The position numbers and the translations under genes are program-made. Of a DNA stretch of 64,000 nucleotides, positions 24,880-36,029 are shown in pieces (position 1 is the stretch's first letter; every line of letters starts with the position of its first letter). The DNA is from Adiantum capillus-veneris (taxonomy: Eukaryota; Streptophyta; Polypodiopsida; Polypodiales; Pteridaceae), in the NCBI GenBank assembly GCA_014529385.2, contig CM043968.1, forward strand, positions 127,121,018 through 127,185,017, given 5' to 3'. The notes under the pieces were generated by a model, which searched no databases, had not been told where the DNA came from, and saw nothing but the letters and a program-made list of their open reading frames with translations.

Positions 24880-26138
24880 ACCGCACTGTCAACTTCTGTA
24901 GTTGCTGCACAAGCTGAAGGTTGCGTGCTAACAGTACACAAGTAAAGTGTACCGACTTTTTTTCCCTTGGCAACCACCAAAGATCCCTTTGAGATCTTCC
25001 ACCGTTTGTTTCCGAATGCAATGTTGTGACCTTCATCGTCCAATTGTCCTGTAGAGATCAAATTTTTGCGAAGAGAAGGAACATGCCTAACATCTTTAAG
25101 CTTCCATTCATTTCCATTAGTAGTTTTGACAGAAACTGTACCTTTGCCGACAATCTCACAAGCTTCATCATCTCCCAAGTATACATACCCAAAATTACCT
25201 TTGGTGTAGTCTTGAAAATTTTGCTTGTGTGGTGTCGCATGGAATGAAGCCCCGGAATCTACTATCCAAGAATTAGACACATTGTCTAATGAGAGAATTA
25301 GAGCATCTTGCTCTACTTTACCTGCCACATTGGCCTCCGATGTTTGCTTGCTGTCTTGAGACTCTGTCCCCTTCTTCTTCTTGGACCAGCAATCCTTCTT
25401 GACATGGCCCTTCTTGCCGCAGTTCCAACATTCAAGAACTGACTTTGTGCGTGACTTGCTCCGCCTTGAGCAATCACGACCCTTTTGGTTTTTGAACCTT
25501 TTCGTAGGCCTTCCTCTTGTTTCCACTGATAGTGTAGCACTTGATGATTCTCTTGTACTTCTCTTTCGCATTTCCTCGCTTAGGAGAACACCCACAACAT
25601 CATCAAACTTAAGAGTATTTGTACGAGAGATAGAATTACTTACAGCCATCACAAGGCTGTCCCAACTATCCGGTAGAGATGATAGTATAAGGAGAGCTCG
25701 CACTTCATCATCAAAATTGATTTTCACCAATCGAAGTTGACTTATGTTTGTGTTAAAGTCATTTAGGTGTTCTGCAACTAAACCATTCTCTGTCATCTTT
25801 AGATTGAACAAGCGCTTCATAAGACATACCTTATTGGATGCCGATGGTTTCTCGTAGAAGTCGTCAAGTGACTTCATCAAGTCCTCCGTGGTCTTCATCT
25901 CCGAAACATTGAAGGCCACCGTTGACGCCAAGCTTAACCGGATTGTTCCCAGGGCCCTTCGATCAAGGACAATCCATGCTTCATCTGCCATCGTTGCGGG
26001 CTTCTTTGCAAGACCGCCTAGTGGCAAATAGAGGTCCTTTTGGTAGAGATAGTCTTCAATTTGCATCTTCCAATGTTGGTAGTTCTTGCCGTTGAACTTC
26101 TCAATCTTGAGCTTCCCTTCCTCCGCCATAACTCCCAC
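24810..26138 (-). pseudogene. Copia-1 gag, protease and GAG-pre-integrase
   Basis: An intact 442-codon frame starts with ATG. Gag opens with KIEKFNGKNYQHWKMQIEDY, followed by the UBN2 region LMKRLFNLKM and LNDFNTNISQL. A zinc knuckle CWNCGKKGHVKKDC lies near residue 240. The protease reads WIVDSGASFHATPH with the catalytic DSGA intact, then VYLGDDEACEIVGKG and VRHVPSLRKNLISTGQLD. The frame ends with WHYRLGHMSAKGM, the start of GAG-pre-integrase, and loses frame near 24850. This part could still be translated. Confidence 0.93.
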
Positions 26139-26188
26139 TCAATTCAAGGAATCCTTTCCTTGAGATAATTTAGCTACGAGCAAACCTT

Positions 26189-26200
26189 GCTTAGATACCA
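26189..26200 (-). promoter_or_regulatory. Primer binding site of copia-1
   Basis: On the minus strand TGGTATCTAAGC, a variant of the initiator-Met-tRNA site TGGTATCAGAGC, lies two bases from the LTR. Confidence 0.85.
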
Positions 26201-26202
26201 GT

Positions 26203-26948
26203 TGTTAGGAAATAAGACGTAGCTAAATAGATAATTGAGTAGATTACTTAATGGAGAGAGACAGATTTACATACACGAGATTATAGAGTAGAGAGAGAGA
26301 GAGTACACACGATATACGTGGTTCACCCAATGTGGGCTACGTCCACGGGAAAGTAGCCACTCAATGGCTTTAGTACTTCAAAACAAGAAGTAGTTTACAA
26401 AGGGATTATACCCTTAATGGAGCTCCCGCCTTGCTTCACTCTCACCACCTCACACTCACCTTGTTGCATCAACTTCACACTATGAAATGTGTGTAGAAAT
26501 GGCCTCCTTTTATAGGCCAAAAGGGCTGCCCTCTCTCATGAAAAGCAGCCATGTGTAGCCGCCCTTGTGTAGATAAGTCCAAATCGGACCCTCCAATCCG
26601 CCCATGTGTGGCCGCCCTTGAGAAGACAAGTCCGCTTTTGAATTCGGCCACCGGCCATTGACTACCGCCACCGGCCAACCGACGGTTGTTTTCTGACCAC
26701 TTTCCGGCCGCCATCCGGCCATAATATTCCAGCAAAAGGGAATATTCGGGCGAGGGGGAAAAAAAGTCTCAGGGGGCTTCCGCCCCCAAGGCCCCTAAAG
26801 TTGCCCCTGATTTTTGGCCGTGAAAATTTTGGTTTTCGACGAGTGATTTTCCTTCACGCACGATGGCTTCTCCTCATAATGGGGGCCTTACAAATGTGCA
26901 CTTTTACCACAAAAAATTACAAGGGTAAATCAGGCTCCATACTTAACA
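26203..26948 (-). repeat. LTR of copia-1 (right, 5' LTR)
   Basis: 746-bp partner of 21432-22210, followed by TSD AGCTC at 26949-26953. Confidence 0.95.
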
Positions 26949-26959
26949 AGCTCACCAAA

Positions 26960-26960
<1 letters not shown>

Positions 26961-26992
<32 letters not shown>

Positions 26993-27105
26993 ACCATCGA
27001 GGCGAGGCCGAGAGGAGACTGTAGCCAAAGAGAATCTCTCTCAATCCTTTTTTTAAATAAAATATTAGCTTTCCCTTGTCAGGTGGTCCATGCTCGAGGC
27101 AAAGA

Positions 27106-27195
<90 letters not shown>

Positions 27196-27200
27196 TTTGT

Positions 27201-27235
<35 letters not shown>

Positions 27236-27280
27236 TTTGTTTGTTTATTTATTTATTTATTTATTTATATGTATACTTAT
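26961..27280. repeat. Homopolymer and microsatellite cluster
   Basis: 28 consecutive G (26961-26988), then CT repeats (27108-27150), AT repeats (27151-27164) and a TTTA tetranucleotide array with some TTTG (27165-27270). Confidence 0.95.
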
Positions 27281-27789
27281 ATTTACATATTTATGTTCTC
27301 TCTTTTGCCTGCTAAAAACGCATTAAGCCAACTCTTGGACCTCACTGGACAAATGAGTAGAAATGCCGCTTTGCATGTGTGTCTGCACGCGCGCGCATGT
27401 GCACTATTCACACACTCCCTTTTGTTGGTTTCTAGATGTGTGTTTTATTCCCTGGATGCTACCTACCTTGCATTTTAATTTTCTACTCTCCATTCTACTT
27501 ACCTTGTGTTGGTTTTACATGTAACTAGTTCTTTACACCAAAGCCTACTTGTGTTTTTGCAAACCCTTTCAAGTTTTTGAATTTCCAAGGCTAAGCTACC
27601 TCTTTGTTTCTCATGCACTACTACAAAGCTCTTTAATTTATAACGCTGCCAAGCCTTCCTCAAAAGATCTCATACATGTAATTTTCTGTGTGATGCTTAC
27701 CTTGAGCTCAAATTGAACCTTAGATAGCTCTATGGAGAGTTGCACACATAGGGAAGCTGATGCCATCAGCTATGAGCTTTGATACCAAT
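27281..27789 (-). other. Probable copia leader relic with primer site
   Basis: No coding is seen. The last bases, read on the minus strand, are TGGTATCAAAGCTC (about 27788-27775), an initiator-Met-tRNA primer site abutting an LTR. This therefore looks like the 5' leader of a mostly deleted minus-strand copia. Confidence 0.6.
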
Positions 27790-27997
27790 TGTAGAGCATG
27801 ATGACGATACAAAATCATGTGTGTGGGTGCACGTGCGCGTGGTGAGAAAGATGGATTGTGTGGGGTGAAGAATTCACAAGTAAGTGAGTCTCCTTATTTC
27901 TTTGGTATAAGAAAGAATAAGGGATATCTTGTCATTAAGCACTCAGTAGATAGAAGGTGTGGGACCCGGGGTCAGGCATATTGCCTTGACCCCAACA
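27790..27997 (-). repeat. Single copia LTR
   Basis: 208 bp from TGTAGAGC to CCCCAACA, directly after a primer site. The end resembles the CCCCAACA end of the nested copia LTR at 9870. No partner LTR was found in the window. Confidence 0.65.
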
Positions 27998-28422
27998 TCT
28001 TTGCTTCTTGAAATTCCTTGTACTTGTTCCTTACATGATCGAGGCTATCTCACACATGCAATTGACATTTTTGTTACCCATTTAAGGGCCTTGTTTTCTT
28101 GATCTTGACATTGTTGAAATAAGACAGTTAAATAGTCAAGCAGTAAACACTTGGTTGTTTACCTGGATGTGGTAAGTTCAATGCTCCTTTTCTTGATAGA
28201 CTTTGGGGAGGGCTCCTACTCATGTGCTACTTCTCACCACATGTCAATAGTGCCTTATAAGTGCTTGTTGGAACATCAACAATGCCTTTAAGTACTATTT
28301 GTATGCTAAGGTCTATGCTTTAGGCAATCTTGCAAGGGTGCCACAGGTGCTCGGTTGGAGGCGAGAGGTTTTGTGGAGATAGTCTGCTATCATGGGGACT
28401 TCTCTTTTTTGTTGGGCTCGTG
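27998..28422 (-). other. Diverged copia leader relic split by CACTA
   Basis: About 28160-28422 resembles 38870-39140 (shared phrases such as GACTTTG-GGAGGG-TCCTAC and GGAGATAGTCT). Both end near a primer-like sequence. The CACTA element sits just before that point and the sequence resumes at 38433. Confidence 0.5.
28420..28422. repeat. TSD GTG (left) of CACTA element
   Basis: GTG precedes CACTATAAC at 28423 and recurs at 38430-38432 after TTGTAGTG. Confidence 0.85.
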
Positions 28423-28470
28423 CACTATAACATGTCACATAAAAATCGGTGCAAATACCAATGAGACAAG
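28423..28470. repeat. CACTA terminal inverted repeat, left
   Basis: CACTA followed by GTCAC and a TCGGTGCAAATACC stretch that pairs with the right end. Confidence 0.85.
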
Positions 28471-28919
28471 CTTTCTTTTAAAAGTAAAATACGTTGGAAT
28501 AAGCATCATAATAAATTCCGATAATGTAGCATCAATATACACACCGGTAAATCCGTCGAAATATGCCAAGTTATAACCACCGGAATATACGCAGCTATAT
28601 ATGCTTGTATGCACACAGTTATACGCGCCAAAAATTGAATGAATATCGACGATTCTTCCGAGGCCTATACTTGCGTATATACCAAACTCTGTTCTGATGA
28701 CCAAACGTGCAAAAAAGAATTTGGGCAAAGAGGGCTGGGAACTGATGTTGCATGTACTACAGCAACTAAAAACAGCTCTCTCTACCCAAACGAAGAGTGC
28801 ACAAGCAATCGCACTCCACCTACAAGTTGACGCTACAGAGCGGGTGTATGTAGATAATCAAAACTATAAAAAGAATTAAAAAACCACAAATTCAAAAGCT
28901 TAATCATGACAAGTTCTCC

Positions 28920-29170
28920 AAAAGCATAACCATAACGTCGACTCCCAAACCAGAGGCATAACGGCATAACCATAACCATAATTTGATTGCCAAACCATAA
29001 CTATCACATGATTGCCATACCATCATTGAAGACCATAACCATAACTTGGTTGTCAAACCCCAGCCATACCATGATTGCCATACCATCATTCCAAAACCAT
29101 AACCATAACTTGATTGCCAAACCATGACCAAAACCTCTGCCATAGCATAACCATAATCTCTATGCTATAC
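28920..29170. repeat. Tandem repeat in CACTA subterminal region
   Basis: A unit of about 60 bp built on CCATAACCATAACTTGATTG and CCATACCATCATT is repeated roughly four times with variation. It may be a transposase-binding region, an inference from its position. Confidence 0.7.
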
Positions 29171-29339
29171 CATAATTTCAAAACAAATCATAATCACAAA
29201 CGGAATGCAAAACCCTCAACATAAGCACTACAAAATTGTACATGCAAACAATCATTGAGTAAGACTATATCAAGAAGATCATAGCTACAAAAAAGACTGT
29301 ACAAAGAAGACTATATGAAGATGACTGAGTAAGACTATA

Positions 29340-30450
29340 CAAAGACAACGGTTAATGTAAGCCTCCCAATCGACGTCCTCTCCCTCCTCCTGCAGCTAGG
29401 TCAAAAGGGCCACAAGTCCATGCTTGTTACCATACTTCTCCTCTCAGCGTATTGGAAGGCGCTTCACGGTAACTTCCTACAAAATTATGGTTTAATCATG
29501 AGATAAATCTTCAAAATTCATATATATTTTCAACAACGCAAAGCATACGTATAATACTTACAAACTCATGTCAAAGTGTGTCGTAGCCTCCACTCCTAAG
29601 ATGTGATGCTCGAGCAGACTCCAAACGTGCTCTGGCTACATCTCTCTGCTGCTGAAATCTGTCTGGATTGTCTTGTGTCTCTCGTGCAACCTTGCCCACT
29701 TCTCTATGTCCAACCATGCCGGCTTTGGACTATCGGCATTGTACCTATCTCTTGCCTCTGACCGATGGTGTGACATTGTGGCCTTCACCACACCCAAAAT
29801 CTAGCCATTCAAGACTTGATTGTACCCCTCCGCTGGCCTATACTCTCTATGAATGGCCTTGATGATGTAATTCTTTCTTTCATCGTCGAGGTTATCCCAA
29901 ACCTCCATCATAGAGTGAAAAAATCGAATTGTACAAAGCTATCAAATCATCTGTCGCATGGCCTTTCCGACCCTATCTGCCACAATAGCCCCATCCCTGC
30001 TCTTGTACACCTTGCTAGGATCATGCTCGTATGATCCCCAAGGTGTACGTGGTGTGCCAATAGGTGAACTATCCACTAAAGAGAGTGGGGGACGCTCTCT
30101 TGGTGGTGTGGACACATCAGTAGAACTACTACCAGAGCAAGCACCACCTCTAGAATGATGCCTACCTCGTCTCGAGGATGAGCCACCCGTTAGTGTATGG
30201 GGCACACTAGTCCTAGGAATAGGGGGCACTCTCGACTGAGGTGTGGGCCCAGTCGGTGTATGGACCACACTAGGGTCGGTCATAGTAGGCCTAGAGGAAC
30301 CTACTGCCCAAAGGTTCTGTACCATTGCTATCCGCTTGGGTGGGAACTATGTCAAAAAGAGACCCATCTGCTCGGGTGACATGCCGGCCGGAGTGACAGG
30401 AAAACTAAAACTAGGAGAGTATGGCTCATCGTCATTGGCCATGGCTATAG
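29340..30450 (-). pseudogene. CACTA TNP1-like / accessory transposase relic
   Basis: The best stretch (30325-29942) is proline- and serine-rich and leads into GSYEHDPSKVYKSRDGAIVA. A short continuation in other frames reads MRQMIRFFHSMMEVWDNLDD, REYRPAEGYNQVLNGWI and ARDRYNADSPKPAWLDIEKW. The W-x-x-L and W-L-x-x-E-K-W spacing resembles plant CACTA TNP1/Transposase_24 proteins. Stops and a possible intron near 29480 break it. It lies downstream of the TNP2 relic on the same strand. Confidence 0.55.
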
Positions 30451-30935
30451 ATACACAAATAACACCCACAAAAAATACGTTAGTTTACCGAAGAAACGCT
30501 TAATCAATACAAATAACAAATAAACAAATCACCAACACAAATGAATGAATCTAAGGTGTATTCTAGACTAATAAAAGAGTTTTACAAAAGAGTTCCTAGC
30601 AAAAATCATTAGCTAATCTCTCATCTTCTATGAGATCTGATGCACCAAAGATGTCTATCTCAATCTGTACTTCTGCATCTTTGTCATCAAATCCTACTTC
30701 TTCGTCGCTCTCCACATTAGCTTCAGTATTTTACACTTCATCTCTAGGTTCACGCATATGCTCACCACTGACCTCCTGCTCAAAATCCAAACTTATATCA
30801 TCCATCGGCCCTGCACTTTGTTCATGAATCACCTCTTCTACCTCAACGTCTAATCCTTCACACACTTACTTGCTCCGTGGAGCAACTTGAACAACATAGA
30901 GTCAGCGCGGTTCAGACTGATCGTTTTTATCATTT
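30451..30935 (-). other. CACTA spacer
   Basis: Between the two transposase relics. Acidic coding-like stretches, possibly the C-terminal end of TNP2, but no motif I can name. Confidence 0.3.
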
Positions 30936-33560
30936 TCTCTCACAGTGGATCTAGTGTGAACACAACTTGTTCACAATGCTCCAGAAGTACGAATGTATCC
31001 CGCGCATCTATCCACACCTGCCTAGAACTCACTTGAATCAATCCACTCTTGTCTTTGCACACAGTTGCATTAGGGTTGTTGGTAATAACTTTGAACCACT
31101 TGACATTAAAGATAAAAATATCAAACTTTCTAAAGCTGATCTTCAAGATGTTTTGGATGTAGCCAAAGTATTCAAGTTGGCTAGTCTCTATGTTCTCATC
31201 CCTCGCACTACTCCTACATCTTGGACAAAGCTTGCCCTAACACCACTATCAAAAGTGAGCCTTTGTTCATCAATCCGTTTCACTCTGAAGTGTTTCCCAT
31301 GTGACCACAAAGCTCCATATTTGTGATATTGTAGCCACAAAATTGAAACAGACTTAAAGTTATTAAGGTAATGTTATCCTGTGGAGCTCAAAAAGGAAGT
31401 TGTGAAAATATACATGCCAATCGCAACCCCTTGACATCTCCTCTTCCTCTTCAGTAATCAACACTCCATTCCTCTTTTCCTCTGAGATTGTGGCATCTAA
31501 CCATCGCTAAGTTGGAAAGTTAGGCAATTTCTAAAGATGATCTAGAAAAGTAAGGTTTCTAGTGGCACGGTTGTGCTTGAATTGCAGGCGATCTGTCAAG
31601 GTGATCTATCAATCATTGTTGTTTTTCCCCTTTGTACCTCTATAGCCACTTTTGCATGATGTCTAAGTTGAGAAGGCAAAATCTTATAACCTTTTCTCGC
31701 ATTGTGATGTCCATCTTCCTAACGATGCCTTGTCCCTACAGCTCGTCCCCTGTCACCTTTACGTTGATCTCAGTAGTCCACATTCGGGACATCTCTGGAT
31801 CAATTGAGACCAAAAATTCACTAATAAGGACAAGAGACTCTTGTACAAGCCATCCTTCGGCCATGCTACCCTCGGGGCGACAACAAACCCCTTTAAAGTC
31901 TTCATAAATCTCTCCAAGAAGAACATCCACCTGCTATGGACTACCCCAGCAACTGCGACTTCATCGACCACATTCACAAGTACATGCATTTGGATGGTAA
32001 GAATGTTTGTTGGAAAGTACTTCTCCACCATGCACACTGCTTCAATAGCATTTAAGCATGTTCCATCAATGGTTTCTTCTCTTATCTCTTTTGAACTGAT
32101 CCAGCATACCAACTCACTAATTTTGTAGATTGTTCTTCTAATGTCATCTATCAAACAATCCTTTATGGAAATTAGTAAGATAAATTGTAAAGATTTTGTG
32201 CCAATCATGGGACTTAAGACCACTGAGACTGTCATCTCTTGTAAAAGACGTTTTCAAACATCTCATGCACCCAGTGGGAGTTTTGAATGAAGATATAGTC
32301 TTCTTCACTTGTTACTCTTTTGCACGACTCAAAACCCATGGTCGTTTTGGTATAGCAAACTTCCCATTGGGTATAAGTCGAGGCCACATCTTTGGCATTT
32401 GACCCACATCTTGCAAGGCACTTACCTGAGCACTCACCAAAAGCCTGGCCAATCGTGCATGGTCCACATGAGAAGGCCTTGCACATGTACATTTTTTCGT
32501 CCACTTGGTTGGGACATATCAACCACATCGATTCGTGTCCACAAGATTTGGAGCTCTTCTATAAGTGGTGCCAGATAGAAGTCCATGTTCTTTGCTTTGT
32601 ACTTTTCTGGGATGATCAGTGATAATAACAGATGATCCTTCTTGATAGCTAGTCATGGTGGAAGATTATAATTAACCAAACAAATAGGCCACATGATCCA
32701 TGACAAATTCCATAATCCTAATGGGTTTACTCCATCCATTGCCAGACCAAAGCGTATACATCAAGGCTCGTTCTATGCCAACTTTCCTCTATTATGTGCT
32801 TCCATGCACGAGAGTCAGCAGGTATCCGCATCACATCATCTGTCGATCTAGTATTTGAGTGCCATGTCATCAAAGCGGCTATGGACTTGCACCTAGACAT
32901 GCTCTTTATTCTTGGAATGATAGGAAAGTGTCGAAGGACCTTTGCCGGGATAAATTTTCTTGTGTGTCCTCTCTATACCTGTTTGATCCACAATTGGGAC
33001 ATTTTTCCAAATTTGCATACTCATTGCAAAATATTATACAATCATTAGGACATGCATGTATTTTGTGATAATCTAGGCCCAAATTAGTAAGAAGCTTTTT
33101 AGCTGTTGGACGTGATTCCCTTCTGGCAAGATTTTCTCATTGAGCAACCTGTCATTACATGAACAAGTCAGCCCCTTGTTCACATTATTGAATCGACCAT
33201 GTGCAATTTATCATGCTTAGGATACAATGTATTTACCTGAAAAGCTCTATGACTGAGGCGTCAGAGCATCCGTAGGCAGACTGCAAATTAATCATTGCCA
33301 AAGCGGTACGGAGAACTCACATTTTTGCACCATTGTAAAGCGGCATGCATGCAAGATTTTTCATCATCTCCCCTCTTTATCGTTGCTATCATGCCGTCGA
33401 TATGGACGGGATGGCTGAGGTTGGTCCACAGTATTACATTGAATGTTTTTCTCTTCTATGTTTTTAATGATGAGATCCATGTCAAAGAACGCGTCTAGCA
33501 TCTGCTCCATCTCTACTTCTTGGAATGCCACATTAGATATTGGTTGTGAGGACTCAATCG
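30936..33560 (-). pseudogene. CACTA transposase TNP2 with DUF4218 and DUF4216 remains
   Basis: Reading leftward: INLQSAYGCSDASVIELF, then a GT-AG intron (33236-33149) that keeps the match, LLNEKILPEGNHV, LGLDYHKIHACPNDC and CPNCGSNRYRED. The core follows as DGVNPLG and LVNYNLPP near 32700, then LLMWTMHDWPGFG at about 32450. DUF4218 appears as HSRWMFFLERFMKTLKGFV and RPEGSMAEGWLVQESL (about 31970-31830). DUF4216 appears as FNVKWFKV and DTFVLLEHCEQVVFTLDPL (about 31100-30940). Many stops and shifts. TNP2 cuts and pastes CACTA elements. Confidence 0.88.
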
Positions 33561-33866
33561 ATGGTTGTTCATTTGAAAATCGTCTTCTCTAGAAAGAAGT
33601 TGGAGTAATATCTACTTGTGGAGTTTAATATATTGTCTCTGCACCATGAGATCGATAATGCAGGTCTTGTAGTTGCTCTATCGAAAAGAGACCATGATTG
33701 TGTATGTGCTGGTCATAGATTTTTTATTTTTGAAACATCTGATGCTTGCAATACGCACAAGGACACGCCATCCTATCGTCCATGCTTTATCTACCAATGA
33801 TGCAACAAATAATTAAAACACTCTAGTTGTTATAGCTACACACTACTAACTACATGACAATGTATG

Positions 33867-34138
33867 ACAACCTCACATTCTCTAGCCACGCTGATCTCCG
33901 TACACCTCGGTCTAGAGGTGCACGGAGATTAGGACCATAGGATAATAATCTTGTCTTTATTGGTCAATGACTATATATTAAGGTTGTTGAAGTCTGTGTC
34001 GCTTTTGAAGTCTGATTATATTATTTTACTTCGTTTATCAATTTTCGTTTGCATTTCGAAGTACACAAGGCGCTTTTGAAGTCCAATTGCATTTTTTCAA
34101 CTATTTGCCGCTAGCTCTAACAACCTCACATTCTCTAG
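33867..34138. repeat. Segment flanked by 19-bp direct repeats
   Basis: ACAACCTCACATTCTCTAG occurs at 33867-33885 and 34120-34138. The 234 bp between them are a diverged copy of the palindrome arm found at 35748-35880 (shared GGTCTAGAGGTGCACG and CAATGACTATATATTA). Confidence 0.75.
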
Positions 34139-34329
34139 CTCTACAAGAGGATGTAGTGACTCTTGCCGCCCTGAAGATCCACCTTCTTCCCTATCTTCTG
34201 AAGACATTTCACCAGTACTTTTGGATCGACGGACCCACCATGAGTGAAGGCAGCAATACCTTATATTCCATTGAGGGCTTTCTTCACCCGCTTCATGCAG
34301 GCATCGCAGTCTATGGAGACCTAAATCTA

Positions 34330-34478
34330 ATCTAATATAACGAAAATCTAAATCTAGCGTAAATAAACGTAAAATCTAACTAAAAATAAACCTAAATCTA
34401 ATCTAATTTAACTTAAATAAACCTAAATCTAATTTAACGTAAGTCTACATCTAACCTAATCTTTAACATCTTTTAGGA
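34330..34478. repeat. CTAAATCTAATC-type simple repeat
   Basis: Degenerate array of CCTAAATCTAATCTAA units, related in style to the CCTAAC array at 35880-37660. Confidence 0.7.
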
Positions 34479-34698
34479 TAGTTTCCTACGACGTTATAAC
34501 TCTCTTCTTCTTGTGTGTGTGCGCGTGTGTGGATGTGTGTGCCAATAAAAAGAGATAAATGGTATAACCTTTCTATCACCCCTGCCAAGTATGATAGATT
34601 GGTTATGCCATTTCCCTCTTGAATAATAGGTCTTGAGTTCAACTCCTCGTCGGCTATATCTTTAGGTCTTTTAATTTTAATTAGTTTCCTACGACGTT
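34479..34698 (+). repeat. Candidate SINE with 17-bp target duplications
   Basis: TAGTTTCCTACGACGTT occurs at 34479-34495 and 34682-34698. The 186 bp between contain a B-box-like GAGTTCAACTC near 34634 and an inverted repeat TGGTATAACC / GGTTATGCCA. Long duplications plus a tRNA-like box would fit a SINE, but I cannot place a convincing A box or tail. Confidence 0.35.
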
Positions 34699-34704
34699 AA
34701 ATTA

Positions 34705-34935
34705 GTTTGTCTCTCTTTCTCTCTCAATGTGTGTGTGTTTTTTTGTTTATGCATGTTTTCTCTCTCTTTTCCTCTCTCAATGTTCGGTTTTTTGTTTATG
34801 CATGTTCTCTCTCTCTTTTCCTCTCTCAATGTGTGCGTTTTTTGTTTATGCATGCTCTCTCTCTCTTTTCCTCTCTCAATGTGTGTGTGCATTCTTTGTT
34901 TATGTATGTGTGTGTGCGTTTTTGTTTATGTTTGT
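34705..34935. repeat. Minisatellite
   Basis: Four units of about 50-60 bp, each a CT tract followed by CTCTCAATGTG and TTTTGTTTATGCATG. Confidence 0.85.
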
Positions 34936-34941
34936 ACTCTT

Positions 34942-34977
<36 letters not shown>

Positions 34978-34987
34978 AAAAACACTA

Positions 34988-35024
<37 letters not shown>

Positions 35025-35094
35025 GAGAGAGAAAGAGGGGAAGGGAACATGAGAGTGAGGAGAGGGAAGGAGCATACCTGGCTCTCCTTCCTCT

Positions 35095-35147
<53 letters not shown>

Positions 35148-35149
35148 AG

Positions 35150-35190
<41 letters not shown>
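34936..35190. repeat. CT, GT and GA microsatellites
   Basis: Alternating CT, TG and GA runs, including a TG run at about 35099-35144 and a GA run at about 35155-35185. Confidence 0.95.
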
Positions 35191-35213
35191 CGTTACCTGC
35201 TCCTTGCTTGAGG

Positions 35214-35254
35214 GCGCCGAAAAACTCAGATCTGAGATCTGAGTTTTTGGGCGC
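35214..35254. repeat. Small palindrome
   Basis: AAAAACTCAGATCT and its exact inverse flank a single G, with GCGCC and GGGCGC outside. Confidence 0.9.
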
Positions 35255-35297
35255 TCTCTGTTATTTTTTTTAGCCCAGCCGGCGTCGCTATGAGCGA

Positions 35298-36029
35298 CGG
35301 ATTTCAAGAATGACTTGTGTACTTCAAAAAACACAAACGGAGTTCGATTAGGTTATGTTATAGGTGAGGTTATAGGTTAGGTTTAATTTGGTTATAGGTT
35401 AGGTTAGGTTAGGCTATGGGTTATATGTTAATTTTAGGTTATAGGTTTGAAAAGCTCTAGCGCAATTGGACTTCAAAAGCGCTCCTAGACTTCAAAAACA
35501 ATAATATATAGTCATTGACCCTGTGGTCCTAATCTTCGTGCACCTCTAGACCAAGGTGTGCGGGGATCGGGCATGGCTACACTACAAGAGGCTATTCATA
35601 TTAGCGACGCTCACACAACGACGCTCAAAAAAAAAATCCCGGCGTCGCTATGCGCGTCGTAAATTTACGACGCGCATAGCGACGCCGGGATTTTTTTTTT
35701 GAGCGTCGTTGTGTGAGCGTCGCTAATATGAATAGCCTCTTGTAGTGTAGCCATGCCCGATCCCCGCACACCTTGGTCTAGAGGTGCACGAAGATTAGGA
35801 CCACAGGGTCAATGACTATATATTATTGTTTTTGAAGTCTAGGTGCGCTTTTGAAGTCCAATTGCGCTAGCGCTTTTCAAACCTATAACCTAAAATTAAC
35901 ATATAACCCATAGCCTAACCTAACCTAACCTATAACCAAATTAAACCTAACCTATAACCTCACCTATAACATAACCTAATCGAACTCCGTTTGTGTTTTT
36001 TGAAGTACACAAGTCATTGTTGAAATCCG
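35298..36029. repeat. 732-bp near-perfect palindrome with CACTA-like core
   Basis: The axis lies between 35663 and 35664. Every position pairs with 71327 minus itself with few mismatches and no net gap. The inner 168 bp (35580-35747) start and end with CACTACAAGAGG in inverse and contain TTAGCGACGC-type motifs. The outer arms carry CCTATAACCTAACC repeats. The right arm runs on into the satellite. It could form a long hairpin or cruciform. Confidence 0.95.

Larger units (their letters stand above)
21432..26948 (-). mobile_element. Complete but decayed Ty1/copia element (copia-1)
   Basis: Paired LTRs, a 5-bp target duplication, a primer site, a polypurine tract and the order gag-PR-IN-RT-RH on the minus strand define a full-length copia element. 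About two frameshifts (near 24850 and 23020) and three in-frame stops (near 23993, 23434 and 22808) break the polyprotein, and a catalytic integrase Asp is changed. It is now non-autonomous. Confidence 0.97.

Noticed and set aside
27076-27326. Leu/Ile/Phe-rich ORFs that look like membrane proteins
   Set aside because: They come from CT and TTTA repeats.
34557-34660. A functional tRNA gene
   Set aside because: Only a B-box-like phrase is present; no cloverleaf could be drawn.
34689-35334. Overlapping Ser/Leu/Cys-Val ORFs on both strands
   Set aside because: Products of CT, GT and GA tracts; no non-repeat coding.
35580-35747. Independent miniature CACTA with its own 3-bp duplication
   Set aside because: The flanks read CTA and TAG, mirror images rather than a direct duplication, because the surrounding DNA is palindromic too.
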